Shown here: piece by piece, positions 24,401-39,400 of the stretch
How positions within the stretch are numbered: position 1 is the stretch's first letter
How the letters are laid out: each line of letters starts with the position of its first letter
Assembly (NCBI GenBank): GCA_010645155.1
Contig: CM021315.1
Coordinates: 9,593,036-9,657,035, forward strand
DNA from: Tigriopus japonicus
Taxonomy: Eukaryota > Arthropoda > Copepoda > Harpacticoida > Harpacticidae
Length of the DNA stretch: 64,000 nucleotides
Reading direction: 5' to 3'
Position numbers and translations under genes: made by a program
The notes under the pieces: generated by a model
Databases searched by the model: none
What the model saw: the letters and a program-made list of their open reading frames with translations, nothing else
Told to the model about the DNA's origin: nothing

Positions 24401-27400
24401 TTTGAATTCAGTTTTACGATTGACCCATTTCTTTGTTCATAACTAATGGATATCTAGGGCAACGGAAGCTTTGGACATGAACAATTCTCATCCCAGAGAA
24501 ATTGAGTGACAATTCTGGAGTGGCCATTTTTTGCTTTGAATAACCTTGGGAAAAGGTCAGGGCCTTTTTTCTCATCTGAGTCAGTACTGGAATGAATGAG
24601 TGGCGTAGTTTAAATGAGCTCGAGTTGTTGAGACGTTCCATTTCCGGCGTTAGAAGCAATATTCAGACCCTTTATTTGCCACGCAAGGCTAAGCCAAACA
24701 CAATCCAGAATTTTTCAGAGAAAAAAGAGATTTATTGTCATTTGTCATGTTGCAACAAGGGATATTTCTCCCTATAGCTCTGTAGTTGTTGGTCTTGTTC
24801 AGACAAAGGATTCAGAACAATGAACTTAGACAGCAGTGGGATAGCTTGGTTTTGGATGAGAGTGAGATATTTAGTGGGCGCCCTTAAGACACAGTCAGTT
24901 ATTAGACGGGATGATTTATGGCGAGATCAAAACGGCCTCTGGTAAGAAAGGCTGGCCATGAGATACAGTATTAATTGTAACCACGACGACTGGGACAGAA
25001 TTCTTTCAATCTCTCGTTTCTCTCATTTTCAGTTATTACCAAGGAAGTGACCAATGTGATCGGGGGCAAGGCCCAAATTCCATGTGATCTCACCGCACCA
25101 TTCCCGACGGACTCACCTCATCTGATCCTCTTCTACAAGGATGTGTTTGGCACGCCCATTTACAGGTAATAATGGGTCCCTCGTTGTTTTGGTCCCTATA
25201 CGTTGTTCATCTAGGTAAACCAAACCAATTGTGACTTTATGACTTCCTTGTCGTACCTCATGCGATCCTTTGGGGGAACGGGAAAGGGACCGCCACAATT
25301 TCATTTCAACATTAAGCGATAATGACAGGGTTGCTCAAGCATGACTTGTTCCACCGATCCCAAAGGACATGTTCGCTCCATTCTCAGCTTACTTCCATAG
25401 TTCGCCACACAAAGCTAAACAACAAAGCCAAAGGCTCCGCAGAGTTGGGAGAGAATTTCCCGTGAAAATGGAACACAAGGGTATTCTCTCGCTAGTTCGT
25501 ATTTGTTTGCCATTTTCAAGGCAGCGAATTCTCTCTCAGACTCCTGCTGTGGAGTGTCCTTCACTTTGATGTATGTATAGTCTTGTTTCTCGACTTTGCG
25601 TCCATGTGGGCATTGTTGTTTACCAGGTGAGATGACCAAGGTCACCTCCATGCACTCACTCACTCCATTCATTTGCTCTTTCTTGGGACAAGCAGACATG
25701 CAAAGCTTACATTTTATATTCCATGACGAGTTTCTTTAACAACATGGTACACATTGGTGGCCAACCACATGGTCTAAGATTTATGGTTGGCTCATTAATG
25801 TGAGTAAACAAGTCCAATGAAGTTTGGACGCGTCTCGTTCGATTCTCTTGGAAGCGTTAGAGGGGATTTACCAACAGTGCGTACTTGCTCACCAAAACGG
25901 TCCACGCAATCTAGAAGCATAGTTTTTCTTCGACATAACGAGTTGTTCAAACTTTGAATGGGGAAAATCGAAGAGGAGCTCGATTTTTTGGGAATAATAC
26001 AAGCCTGTGCGCAATAAACAGTGGACCCCCATTGTTCTTGTCTCCTACGTACAAATGCTCAACCCTAAACAATGGTGATTCTTTAACCACCCCATTGTCT
26101 TTTCTTTTTTTCAATAGTTTCGACATGCGTCAAGGAGAAAATGGCCGACATTGGCGCGATAATGGAACATTGGGCAATCGAGCCTACTTCAAGTTCTATG
26201 AGACTGGAATGTTCTCGGAAACAGGTGCTCCAATGATCCATTCCTACCTTGGGATCGAGCCCCTCCAAGTCAAAGATCGAGGGATCTTCCGGTGTCGAGT
26301 GGATTTCCGGGAGGCTCCAACCAGGAACACAAGGATCAAATTGAACCTAATAGGTAAGATATGCTACTCATAATCGTCCTAACCTTCGATCGATGACACT
26401 TTACCACAATCGGTCACAACGAGGGTCTATATCATAATGGATGTGATCCTCGTGTAAGACATCAAGGCTGGAACAAGATTGGATTCAAGTTTGGTCCCAA
26501 GATGGGAGGTTCAAAAGCATCTTTGCCATGGCATTGGGAATCGATTGATCGATAAGCATCAATTCTCCCTTCAAGTACATTTTCTTTCCTCTTTTTTGTC
26601 CGCTCAGCAGGGTTCAGAGCACAAAATGTGAGATATTTTCATTTTGCTAATGGCACGAGTAGAAGTAGCAGTAGTGGTAGATGATAAGTCCACCTGTAAT
26701 GTTCCACTGACGAATGGCATTGGAACAGTTGTTTGATCAATGGCGAGACATGAATATTCCATTTCATTTTACGACACTCATTAGGCGTTGGCATTTGTTT
26801 ATGAGCCCGTTTCCATGGCTATTTCAAGTATCTTCATTGGCGGCACAACGAGAACTCTTTCCTCCTGTTAATGGCCTTTAAGTCTCACACAGACCTTGCA
26901 CTCTTCCTTTTTTTATGGTGCTTCAACGTGACTTGTGTATCTTTTTGCTTTGCATACTAAACTATTAGCATTTGACAAGCTAAGAGTTTGCGTGATTGAT
27001 TAACGCGAATACGGTTTCGAGTGAGTCTTCAGGTGTTGGGTGGATCCGTTTTCATTACGTAGTTCACGAAGGGGACTTGTGGAACAATTTAGTAAATGGA
27101 TTGGAACCTCTGCCAAAGGGCTCAAAAGGAAGTGGAACAATTGCGGGTGACTTACTGAAGAAAGCGAGAGAGAGAGGAAATTTTCCTTTTCAAGGGGACA
27201 GAACCCCCAAGGAAAAATGGTTCCTAATGGATTGGTGGCCATTTCTTAAATTGCAAAAATATGCTAATTTGTGCGAGCATTTGCAAATTATTGCAAAAAC
27301 TGAACTAAGGCAATGGGAGTTGATGGAGTCGAAAACACGAGCTCATAAGCCCAATGATGCCTTTTACTCACCTCTCGCCTCCAATTTCATTGAAATGCAT

Positions 27401-30400
27401 CGTTGAAGATGAAAGACCTTAACGTTTTCCCAGACGTACAAAATTGCCGCCAAAAATCTATATAGGCACAAAAAAAGAAATCCCTAACGTCAATGTACCA
27501 TTAAGCACAAGCAAAAATGCATTGCAAATTTGTGTAGGCCCCTCTTGTCTGAATCGAGCCGAATGCCTTTCCCAAAAATAGAGCATATGCATTGCAATGT
27601 CCACCGAAGAATTTGTTTCCACGTCAAATAAGACGACCAAATACTAGAATGTCCCTCACAATGAGCCTTCTCACTTCATTCCAGTTCCACCGAGTCACCC
27701 TGTGATCTACAGCGAGTCCGGTCAAAGGCTCGTTTTGGCCACGGAACATGTTCGTGAAGATTCCACGGCCGTGTTAATCTGTGAAACCATTGGTGGCGAC
27801 CCTTTGCCCCGTTTATCTTGGTGGCGTGAGAAAACCATCGTGGATGATGTGGTCGAGGAAGTGGACGCCAAGATCTTCAAGGTCAGAAATACGTTGCGTT
27901 TGCCCAATTTGAAACGCTCGGACCATGGAACTACTTACACCTGCAAGGCGTTTAATACCAACCTGACGGACCCGGTGGAGACCTCGATCAAAATCAATAT
28001 GGTTTGTAAGTGACGATTCTCTTAATTCATATGTTTTTTTATTCTACACCCAAAAATGTGGGAGGAGAATGTACTATGTATATCCAATGTGTTGGTTGTC
28101 TTGACAGTTAGGTGTACGTGTGCATGTGTGTGTGTGTGTGTCTGCAAGAGCGAGTGCATTGAGAAACTCGGTGAAGAAAAGTTGAGATGGACGGTTCACC
28201 CTAATCCGGACTGATGTTATGGATGGCGGCGGGTGAAAGAGCGAAATCCCTTTATTAGTTCCATCCGAACAGCTGCCAAAGAGTTTGGCAAACTTCATGG
28301 AAGTCTCATCTTGCGGGTTCTCCTCCTTTTCTCGGGTTGCCGATGGTGGTTGTCTTTCTCGGCTTCGTTGTGAAGTTTGGGAGAGCCCTCCTCAAGGTTC
28401 GATTAATGTCCAACTTTGGCCTTCAATCACGATTTACGATTCGTATCAAACATCTGTGCCCGAGTAGCTGGGAAGGCTTTTAGAAAGTGTTCTGGGTAAG
28501 TCGACCTCCAAGCCACAATCCCAACGATCAAACTTGAAAACAGTGCTGAGTTTGCCAATGCGCCATTGATCATGTCGAGATCTGGTCTGGAGCTTCCAAA
28601 GTGGTTCCAGTAGTAGGAATAGCAGCAGTAGTAGTAGTGGTGTCTTTCTTCGGCCTCCGGATATTTGGCGGAGCTGTCAGAAACAATGGATGTTATTGAG
28701 AAACTTTCCCACTGAATGTTTATTTTGTCCAAAATATCTTTGGAATGAGAAGGAATGCCTTGATCGGTGAATAACAAACTGGACGGCGAGACGACGTTCC
28801 AGATTTTCCTTCTGTGCTAATGAGGATGTTCCAGAGTTGCATGTTTTGGTTGATATCAGAGTGGCTCGTCACTGATGTTTCATATCCATTCGATTTGCTA
28901 GTCCACGTTCATGGCTGTCAGACACGAATTGGCCCAACCGCAGTGCTTCCAAATCACCCAAAGGCTCCTTCCCTAATCATGTCCAATCATGCACCTCCTA
29001 TTCCACGGACTTTTCCAAAGTTCCGTCGAGCTTTTTTTGCCTGACCTCAAAACAGATCTCAGTCAAAAAACGGGAATTATATGGAACCCAACCGGGTCTC
29101 AATAGCTTTGTAATGGGAACGAAATATGCAATGCCTCCATCGAACTAACCAGCTAGGGTGGTTTGGAACCAAACTGGGACCAAAGTTTTTCGCTGTTCCA
29201 GGGACGTTTTCCTCGAGGTTAGTTTGGTGCTGTCCTTCAATGAACCATGTTTTATGGCTAGACCAGGGAAAAAAAAGAAACTAGGAACTATTGCGCACTC
29301 AACAAAAGCAGCTTTATGGATCATTCTGACATTGGACCACGAGTTATGTGGTGGACAGTTCCACATGACGAACTTGAATGGCTTAAGTATCTATTACTAC
29401 GCGATAAAGTCCAGCAATTGTCTTGAGGCGAGCAAAAAGTTTCTACTGTCTGGAGTGAAATGACAATTTTCCTTTCCTCGTTTTCGCCTCACACTAAAAT
29501 ACTACAAGGCCGATGTTATTCCCATATGTTTGGCGTGTTTTCTTTTCGTCTCCATCTTTTATGGTCGCCTCCGAAAAAGACGAGATGTTTGATTAAGTGG
29601 TCTGGACGCAATTTCTCAGATCCTAATAGATCTGGCTGCCCATCTAAATTGCATTCAACGAAACCAACTGCTGAAGGTCCAACTCATTCAATTGGTCTTT
29701 CATTCGTGTGCTCTTGTGTCTAACTCCACCCACAACCATCCCAAAAGATCTGTGACTCTGGACAATGCTCCAGAAAGGCAAAAGCTGCCTTATCTCACCC
29801 TCATTTAGATAAGGACCTTGGCGACATCAATTAATGTAGGTAGCTCTAATTGCTCTACCTTCTTCACCATGCATCCCAGAACCATGAGGAACCCAATCTT
29901 GCCTTCTCAAAGTTGAGGAACAAAGCTTGAAAGTCCTTTCTTTTTAGCGCCGAGAAGAAGATCCAAGTCGATGTTTGGCCTTTTGTAAAATTTATGGTCA
30001 AGTTGTCAAATAGAAAAGGCCATAGACACGAGGTGTGCCATTGGCGGGACTGATAAGACGAGGTCACAATCTGTCTGAGTGAGTTTCGAAATAAATCAAG
30101 GGCTAGGGCAAGTTTTGGTGTGAAACATTCAGTGGTTCTCCTGGACCATGGAACAAGAAACCAGGAAATGTTCGACAAGACAACTTGGTCAGGGAGAAGG
30201 AAGGAAATACTGGTGGACCAAAATGTTCCACGAACTCGAGACGAAGGCCAGCTTTTTCTTCTGTTTCATTGAACAATCAACTAAAACTTTTATTTTCTCC
30301 TTTATCAGGTCCAGGAAAAAGAGCCTGGCAAGTTTTCTTTTGCCTCAGTTGAGAGCACGAAACTGCCAAAGAGGCCCCATCAAAAGTCTGATGAAGACCG

Positions 30401-33400
30401 TTCAGCGTCGCCATTTTGACTTGGCAGAAGCTTGTGACATTAATAAACGTGAAGACTTGGAACAAGTTATGCTCCATTAAATTGGGCATAAAGTACTAAA
30501 AATGACCTCCTTGAAGGGACTCAAAGCGAACCGGAATTGTAGATTTCTTTGCATTACTTTCAAATGGCTTTGACCAAGGCTCTATTGAAGGGTGACCGTC
30601 CTGAATCGTGTTTCGTGGTGAAACTCCAATGGAACGCGAATGAATTGGCTCGTCCCTTCTCATTTCCCTTTTGCAAGTGGTGTGTATTACGAACACTAAT
30701 TTTTGGAAGTTGAGAATTCCCGGAATGGCCTTCCATAGTCGGTGCTCGGTCGTTCTGAAGGTTCTTTTGTTAGTATCGTGGCATTTCCTGCCCTCCTTCC
30801 TCATGCCTCGTGGTCCGAAAAGGCCCGAACCCTACCTACCTACCTTCATTTCAGCCAGCACGAATTCCAAGAAATCTTTCCCGCAAACTTGGAAAACAAT
30901 GGAACTCGAGCCTCTGGCGGAAGGTAGGTGGACCCGACGACAGATTGAGCATTACTCATCCTTTCTATGGGATTAGCTGTCCGTCCTCCCAAACTACCAG
31001 TTTTGGCTGAGAAAAGTTGCTGTATCCTGTATAGTGTTTTGAACACGTCCCTTGGTTATGCCAAGGTATTAGCAAAAACTGTCCGAGATTCTGTATCCTG
31101 ATTCCGGTCCAAGGTCGATCGTGTTGGAAGTTGAGAGTTGAGCCTGAAGCCGTTTATCCGCAGTGTCGTGACTATTGAGAGGTTGCCACTAAATAAGTGG
31201 TCCAACCAACCACTGTTTTCTTGGTTTTCGTTCCAATGACAGCTGGACTTGAGTGTCTAAAGCGATGATCAAAAAGCCGAAGTAGTCCCTGGTGAGGAAC
31301 TAGATAAGAATGCCTTTGAAAACTAAAACTTTGAATGACTTTCACCTTAGTTTTGAAGGAATGGCAGAAAAGACACGGATAAGATTAGTGTTGATCCGGA
31401 TTCAGATTCGAGTCTGAAATGAGACGACACATTATAATCAAATTTTGGACAAATGTTGGGGATCCAAAACATTTTAAAGGAATCGAAAACGAAAAATTTG
31501 AATGGTTTTTTCTTATCCTGGAGGCATTCTCGTTTCAAATACCTGTTTCTTCACTTGAAATTTGATAGCCTTTGACAATACGATTGTACAAGACTCGGGA
31601 TTAAAAAATTCATCATCAATCCCGTGTGTTTTGCTAGTCATTCTAGTGAGGGCCAATTAAACACGTTGTATTGTGCACTGGTGTAAACATATGTAGAATG
31701 ATCAAATCATTCATCTTTTGAGTTAAATGATGATTTTCAACGGAAATAAAAAAACTCGTTGATTCAAGGTTTCGTTAAATTTGTCTACTAAGCTCTAGTG
31801 AACGGAGAAGATCCAACAATATGCACCACAAACTTTGGTTCTTTTGTTGGTGAAGATTTAGACGATGCAGATTGAATTTGAGGGGATAAGCTCTAGCTTC
31901 AAGCTCAATCATCCATGGGAAGTGTGAAAAAACACGTAAAACCATCATCAATTTGGGACGAATTTCTCCTCTAGATCCAGGTCGTTGGGGTGCACTTTTT
32001 CCTCATCTACTTTTTCTATGAGGCTTCATAAAACCTGCGCAAAACAATCACTGACCTCCATCCATCCCCTAAAATCTCCAATTTGGGCGAAGTTTAATCG
32101 GGAACTAAATTGGAACGACTTTCTAGGGTGCCATCCAACCATAATTTCGTTCGATTGGATGGAAAATATTTTCCATTCTCAACTCTGCCGTTGAGCTCGT
32201 TATTACTAAGCTTGATTTAAATTTCGAACCAAAAACAACGAACCCTTCTCTCTGCTCAAATTGAGGTTAGTTTGCTCCAGTTCAATCTCCTTCTTCATTC
32301 ATGATAATATTAGCTCTCCTCTTGGCTGCATTGAAATAAGATGCACCTTTCTGTCGTAATTTGCTCAATCATCTATCAAAAATCGCTCAGTGGGTCTGGA
32401 TGGTTCCGTTCCCGTCGCCCAAGAGATTTTTGGTCAAAGAAACCAGTTGGTGGCGAAGGCTGATCAGCCTTTAGAGCAGCCTAGTGGGAGAGGGGAAAAA
32501 TCTGTAGATAATCTCAATAGGAGGATGCTCCCAAGAGCGTGGGTCTCTTCTGAAGCCGCGAGAAAGAAGAAAAGAATTCATCAAGCCAGGCAGGAACATC
32601 TCAGCTCGCAAAAAATGGAACGAGCCATCATTAATCACACGTTACTGAAAGTTCACCCTGGTTTTCTTCAAGGTCACAGACTGCTCAGACATTGCTGCCG
32701 AATTAATGACATGTTCCTATTTTGATATTTTTAGTTCCACCGGTCCGTGCCAAAATTGTCCATGAGTGGGACTCGTTTGTGGCTGGTCAAGCGTACAACG
32801 TGAGTTGTCAGGTCCTGGGTTCGAGACCGCCAGCCATGACCTCGATCTTCGTTGGATCCAGTCAGCTCCGCGAGGTCAATTATAAGGTGGGTCATGTTCC
32901 CAAACTTTGTAGTTTATTCAATATAAGGTCAGAGGAGAGGCACAAATGTATATGCGTGTCAATACGCTAAGAGGTCCCTAACTTTGGAGATGGTCATTAA
33001 CGTGTCCCTTGTTTGGGACGTGAACTGAATGTACTAAAGAGCCGAGGAAGTGCTCTCGTGGTTGTTGTTGATGTTGAGGTACTTGGGTATGTTGATGTTG
33101 TTAGGATGCATTGGCTAAAGTTTTGCTTGTTAGGCTTACTAATCAACGAGCAAGGTTACCACTGTTGCTCAACCTGGACCTGTTTGCTCGGTCTGTTTCT
33201 CGCTCCCAAATGACTCGATGTGCTCGAGAAGAATTCTCCCAGGGCCATAAGAATGAGCTAACTTCCGCAACATTGAGCCTCGAAAAAGAACATGGGACCT
33301 CAACCTCAGGTACGAACGAGGAGTCGTTCATCTTCGAATGCCAATAAGAGACCCAGTATCGTTTTTGGTCCAAACGATGTAAGAGGGGGGCTGGCTCTTC

Positions 33401-36400
33401 TAGTTCTTCTAGTGAACCGTAGTTCTTCCGGTGGGAACAAATTGAAAGCGGAAATTCGCCAGGGTTGGTTAGAAATGAATGAAACAAGTGTAATAAATGC
33501 ACTAGTAACTGTGTTGAATATTGCCTTCAATACTTTGGAGAGCACTTGGAACACACTCCAAGTGACGGATTGGACAATACAAACAACCACAGCGATAGCC
33601 TCTGACGCTTTCAAAACTTCTACTGATAGTAGGACCATGATAGGTAGTAGATATTTGTTCCAAAAGAATACAAGTCCGAATGTTTATGTTCTAGATCAAT
33701 CCCATGGGCAATGTGACCACAACCACCGTCATATTCATTCCATCTCGGGAGGATCAAGGCAAATTCTTGTCATGTCGAGCCGAGAATATGCATCTACCCA
33801 ACAACGCTGTAGAAGACCAATGGCGAGTTCAAGTGCATTGTGAGTATCCAGTTCATGTCTAGTGCCTTTTCATGGAACAAAAAACAAGAAGTTGAGATCC
33901 GCTTTTTCACCCTTGGCCTAGTCTCTAAAAATGAGGACACATTTCGTTCCAATGTCCAAGGAAACCTGGAAGCAAACCTCTTGAGGGGTTTTGACAAATG
34001 ACTAGTAGGTGGTTGGTTCGTCGTCCATCGTGTATTTGAGTCCGGAATGGAATGCGAATGTCAACTTTTGACATCTCTGGAGCCGACTAAGTCATCTTTT
34101 CTCTTCCTGCCATGGTTGGAAGGGAAATTTGAGCTTTGTGTCTGGCTTTTATCCTTCGACCACTTTTGGAGCCACTCCTGAGTTCCACGGAGGCTTCTTC
34201 TTGATCAAATTTAGCTTACCACATACGTTTCCGTGGCACAACCACATTCCCTAGGTGATCTTGAGATCCCCAGTAGGTTTTGGCATCCGTGCGATTTTAC
34301 ATACAGACATAGTACGCGTATGTTATTTAGTTTGGAGGCATCATTAAACGTGAAAGAACCGTGTGAGGCACACTTGATTAGCAACTAAACCTCGTGGTTT
34401 ATTAGATGTTCTACCTGGAGAAAAGTGGAATGGACACGAATTTTAAGTGGCTTGAGATTACCTTTTGACGCTTATTGACATTCTACTTGATGCTCAACAA
34501 AAGAACAATAACATTAAAATCGCAAAAACTGAGACAATAGAAGTGAGCAATAAGATCCTTTTCTCAAAAAAATGTTAAAAATAAGAAAAATCTTGGTTGT
34601 TAATTGGCAACAAAACCATTGCTGTTCTTTGCCGAAACGAAGACTAGCAGGTCTGTTCAAAAAGAATTTGTTTGAATATCAGCATACCAATAAAGAATGA
34701 AATGCAAATTGGCATAAGCTATTTTATGAAGACACTGCAACGCTATTTATTTAGCCTGGGTTATTGTCTCTTAATGCTGCCCTCCTGTTATGAATTTTAA
34801 TTATGAAACTTCAAACTTCAGATAAAACGATCCTGTCCTCTTAATCATACATTTTGAGCTCCATAAAGCTTTTAACAAGTGAATTTCATTGATTGCGTGC
34901 TTAAACGTACTTTTAGCTACTTAGCTCAAACGAAACGAAACGCTTTTAGGATTTCCCGAATCAAATGAAAACACTTCAAAATGGAGTTTAAGCTCCCAAG
35001 TGAATTCAAAGTCTAATTCAGACAACCTGACGTCACCCTTCAACCAACATACAACCACTTTACTACAGGATTATGAACTGGATATGATAAAAGACGCGTG
35101 GCTAAATGAAACCTTATAGTAGATATGACATTCAACTTTCAATTTGCTCTTTCAAATCGCATCGAGTGCCGTCCCATTAAGGTTCACTTTTGAATTTTTA
35201 ATACGCCTTCTAACATTTCGCAAAAAAGGGATCATATTCGCCAATTTTCCTGTTAGTGGCCAACCTAATTGACATATTCCCACACATATTTCAAGTCACA
35301 AAAATTCTAAGTGAAAATGCTGGCGAGGTCTGATGCGATATTCTTGCACCACTCTGCCGAAAAAAAGAGACCAAAGATCTCACTATTTGCCCATGACATC
35401 TTCATAAAGCCTCAGTCGAGGTAAAGAAAGTCCTGACAAGTCGAGCAAAAACAACGCCTTCTTCCTTTTGGACCCATTCCTAAGAATGACCACTGAACGT
35501 CCTGGATGGGAACATGGATGAAGACGGAAGCCAAACGTGCTTGTCAACGAACTTCGATCCATCGCCATTGATCAATTGAAAAAACAGGTAGTTCCATTTC
35601 ATGGCCCAAAAATCTTCAAGTCCGAGCTGTGTCTCATTGGTGCAAAAAAAAGCAATAAGGTCTTCAAGTTTGTGCTCCACTTTTTTCTCGTGCCCCACAA
35701 CCTTCACTTCCAGGTTAGTGTAGCACTTCCTTCCTTACTTCCTTCCTCATTTCTTTCTTTCTCTCTTTGGTGGAGACCCTCCGTTATCTTTTTCTGTCAT
35801 TCTACACGTCTCTGGAGAATATCGTCCAAGAACAAAAAGGAGGCCAAGTCAAGGAAGTTTATTTTTTGTTTCCTCGACCAAGACTAGAGTTACATTTCAT
35901 TTGCTAGTTCCTATAGTTCCTATGGAGCAAATCTGGATGGTGGATCCTGGCAAATTTAATTATTTTCTTGGGAAAACTCTCTTTTCCCTCCTTGGCATTT
36001 ACCGTTTTGTTCTGACCATTAGAGGGCAAAAAAGAGATGACAACTGACGAGGTTTTTCCGAACATTTCCTACATACTACAGATCCGCTTTTGAGTAAGAA
36101 CAAAGACGTGAATTCCGAGGATCATTCATTTCACGCCTGGGTGGACTTTTTACAGATCTGCTGGGTTTTCGGGTTTATTTATGGGCTTTATTCTTAGTTG
36201 AAGAACTTGCTTCGTTACTTTGGCTTTGGAGCGAGGACGAAACTGTTTCATAAATCTAACACTTTTTCTTCACTGTAGCCTCGAGACATTCTTTCAAGAG
36301 TATTTTGGTAATTGTTCCAGAGCTTCGAGGGTTGTTGTTGTTGTTGGTCCTCTTTTGCGTTTGCGAGAGGTTTGTGGTTCTAATGTTTCAATGTAGGCAA

Positions 36401-39400
36401 GGCCTCGTTTTTTTTCGATTAATACAACATATCAATGGTCTGTCAAGCTATCCCATGTTCCACAGATTAACAAATCGACACGGATGAAGAAGAGCCGTCT
36501 AGCTCATTCGACGTTCAAGGAAACATTGTACGACTACGTTTTGTATTTTGGGCAATGAATGAGCTTATTAATTAACCGACCAAGGCCAAATGTCTGACAG
36601 AGGATGCCTCTCGCTCAAAATCAGATTGGTCTTGGCCCTGCATCTTGGATTGGGTTGGTGAAGGCTGTTGAGAATTGTAAACGAGACAGCTCATTCCACG
36701 TCTCTGTGCTTCTCTTCCTCATTCTAAACAACCTTGAGAGCGCCAAGACAGTTTTGTAGTATCCCATTGTTGGCCGCGATGTCGTTTCCAGGTTTCCTTC
36801 CCTCGTGTTCCACTTGAAGAAAGGGGGAACATGGAGAGAAAAGAGAGAAAGAGATAAAACAAAATCCCCATTTACCCGACCCACCCAAAGTGTGTGCTAC
36901 GAAAACAAAAGCCCCATTTAGATGTCGCTATCGCGTCCTGCCAAGCCTCATTTGAAATCACTTGTATTGCCACACGCTTCCCTGGAAATGAAGGTGGCCT
37001 AGCTCGGTGTATGTAGCGTGTGGCTTACCCAAAATGGAACCGCTTTATTAATCCTCGCGTTTTCTTTTTGTGCCCCTCAGATCCGCCCAATGTGTCCCTT
37101 TTGGCGAGTTCGGCATTTTTGGCCATCCCATCTTTGAAGAATTTCCCAGATTCCAAGGACAACACGGTCCAAAGAGGCCCCGAAGCCACTTTAGAGATTG
37201 CCAAGGATGGGGATCTCGTACAGATTCAAGAGGGCGAAGCCATCAGGCTAAAGTGTCTTGTGGAAGCCAATCCCAAAGCATCCAAAATCCAATGGTTTCA
37301 TAACGTAAGTTTTTGAGTCATTTTTTTTTTATCATGGATCCATTTTGGAATTGTTCAAAATATGAATAAGGCCGTTGATAGAAGAACGTATTGGAACAAC
37401 AGCGTTAGGATCCCAAATCTGACAAGATCTCGGGAAAAATGTCATGCATGCTTGCACGGTCTATTGGGCAGGCCCATCATGTTTGCTCCCATGTCGGAAC
37501 AACAAATGGGTTGTTCTTGCTCTTGTCGAGGCTGTTGTGACCTCGTTTGATCCAGACAACATGGTCTAGTACATCCTCCCTCAGCAATGTCAAGCCCAAG
37601 GAGTACACCACCTAATGCCATGTAAATCCAGTATAGATCGACCTTGGCAAGAACAAGTTTCCAGGGATCTTCTAGAGAGGATTGAGCTCGATCTTGGCGG
37701 CCAATTACGAGGATCTCTTACCTTGGAACTCGAGGAACAATCTTGTGGAACAAGTTTTCTTGTAACAATTGCAAGAGACGCACAGTACGCCGACAAGGAC
37801 CTGTTCCATGAATCATTCATTAAGATTGGTTCCAGAGAGCTGTGCCAGGTTTGAAGTTGATGGCAAAGCCAGTTCCAACTTTGATTGGGTAATGGAACAC
37901 GACCACATGAGTAAATGTGTTCCTTTGGGAGGAAACACCCCACACCAAAGGAGTGGGTCATCGGGGAGCATCGTGGTTTATTTATGGGCAACCCATTCTA
38001 ACCGCTTCTCCTCTCACATTGGATCACCACGGGAAGAGAAGCAGCCGACAAATTACCAATAAATTGGAACAGTTTGGCGCTCATAAAATACTTAGCCAAT
38101 GAAAGTAGAACATTGGTTAGAGTGAGGCACATTTAAGGACTCTCTCTGTCCTCCACGGCCCCTCCTATTACATTCAATATGCTCATAGGCCCATAAAAAT
38201 GTCATTAAATGGAATTGTTATGTTCGTGTTAGAGTCGTATCCTGTGGAACCAGAACAAACACGGCCAAGACTTCATGAATCTTGAATTTGGTGTAAGTTG
38301 CAGAAAGAGACAAAAGGCGAAATTATTTTCCAGTTCCATTGAAAAAAAAGTAGCTTTGCCTGGCATTGAACTCTCAATCTTTGAAATCGTAAAGTTGCGC
38401 AGGATGAACGGTTTTCTCGTGCTCGAGTGCATTTCTGCCAAAAGTTTTTCCATCAATTCTTTCCATTTGACCATTATGCACAACTCACTTAGGGGTCGAT
38501 TAGCATGACTGAAATGCAGTTCATTCTAGGAACATACTGTAGGACTTCCTCTTCCACGAAGCCAACCAACTCCAATGAACTGGTTGTTTGAGGGCTCTCT
38601 TTTTTATTTCAAACCAAAAGTTATGACAGAATTCCGTTGTGGAACTGCATCAAGTCGAAAACCTTTTGATTACCAATTCTCAACTAAATCCTTTCCAATC
38701 AATGTTTGTCAAGGATCGTTTTCATCAGATAAAACAAAGCGCGGAAGCGGTCCAAATATTGGAACAAGCTCAAATAAGCCAATTTAGGGTTCGTTTCGGA
38801 TTCATCAACCCATAGCGACACTGGATGATGAAGCATTTTAGATCTACAGATATCTGTAAGAAAGTATTTTCCAAATAGGCAATTGCAATATCCTTGATGA
38901 ACAATGAAAGGTGAAAAAATGTGCCATGTCAGGGCCGGAATTTTCAATTGACAGATTCATTCGATATTGTACTTCATCCTTGAGAGACCCAATATCCCTT
39001 CAAATTTGAATCCCTAATTGCGTACTTTGTTTTGAAGAGCGGTGCTAAAGACAACTGTCTCTTGAGAATTTTAGACCTTCATCGTTTCAGGTTGAAAAAT
39101 CCAAACAGAATACAAAACATCTAGTGTAGCCGAGGCTTCGTTGGGTTTGAAACAATGCGAATGACTTGAACAAACAACTTTGGGAAGCCACCTGTTTGTT
39201 CAGCGCTCATTTCGTCTCAACTTTTCCAAACAATCCTGGGTATCCGCTATTGGTTTACCATACATATTTGCCTATTTGAGGGAATCGACTCCTGCTCCCA
39301 ACTCAAAAGGCGTTTGGCCCGTCTTTTTTTGCCGCATTCGTGGCGTACTTTGAGGCATGAGAGCTCTAGGGAGATGACAATCGTGTTTCCTGAATGAATC

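Larger units (their letters stand above)
9473..25032 (+). other. Intron 1 (15.6 kb)
   Basis: The donor is gtaagaac and the acceptor is cattttcag. It holds a Tc1/mariner-like MITE (10682-11262), a 460-bp inverted repeat (12041-12503), a 21-nt palindrome (19391-19411) and a very AT-rich island (20701-20880). Open frames up to 156 codons (22104-22574) resemble nothing known. I saw no duplicated Ig exon that would suggest alternative exons. Confidence 0.8.

Noticed and set aside
9473..25032. Alternative Ig exons or a nested antisense gene in the large intron
   Set aside because: I looked for Cys/Trp/YxC-type patterns with splice sites and for known domains on both strands and found none.
33292..33843. 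183-codon open frame overlapping exon 6
   Set aside because: It reads exon 6 in the wrong phase; the phase that joins exon 5 gives the conserved Ig3 ending.
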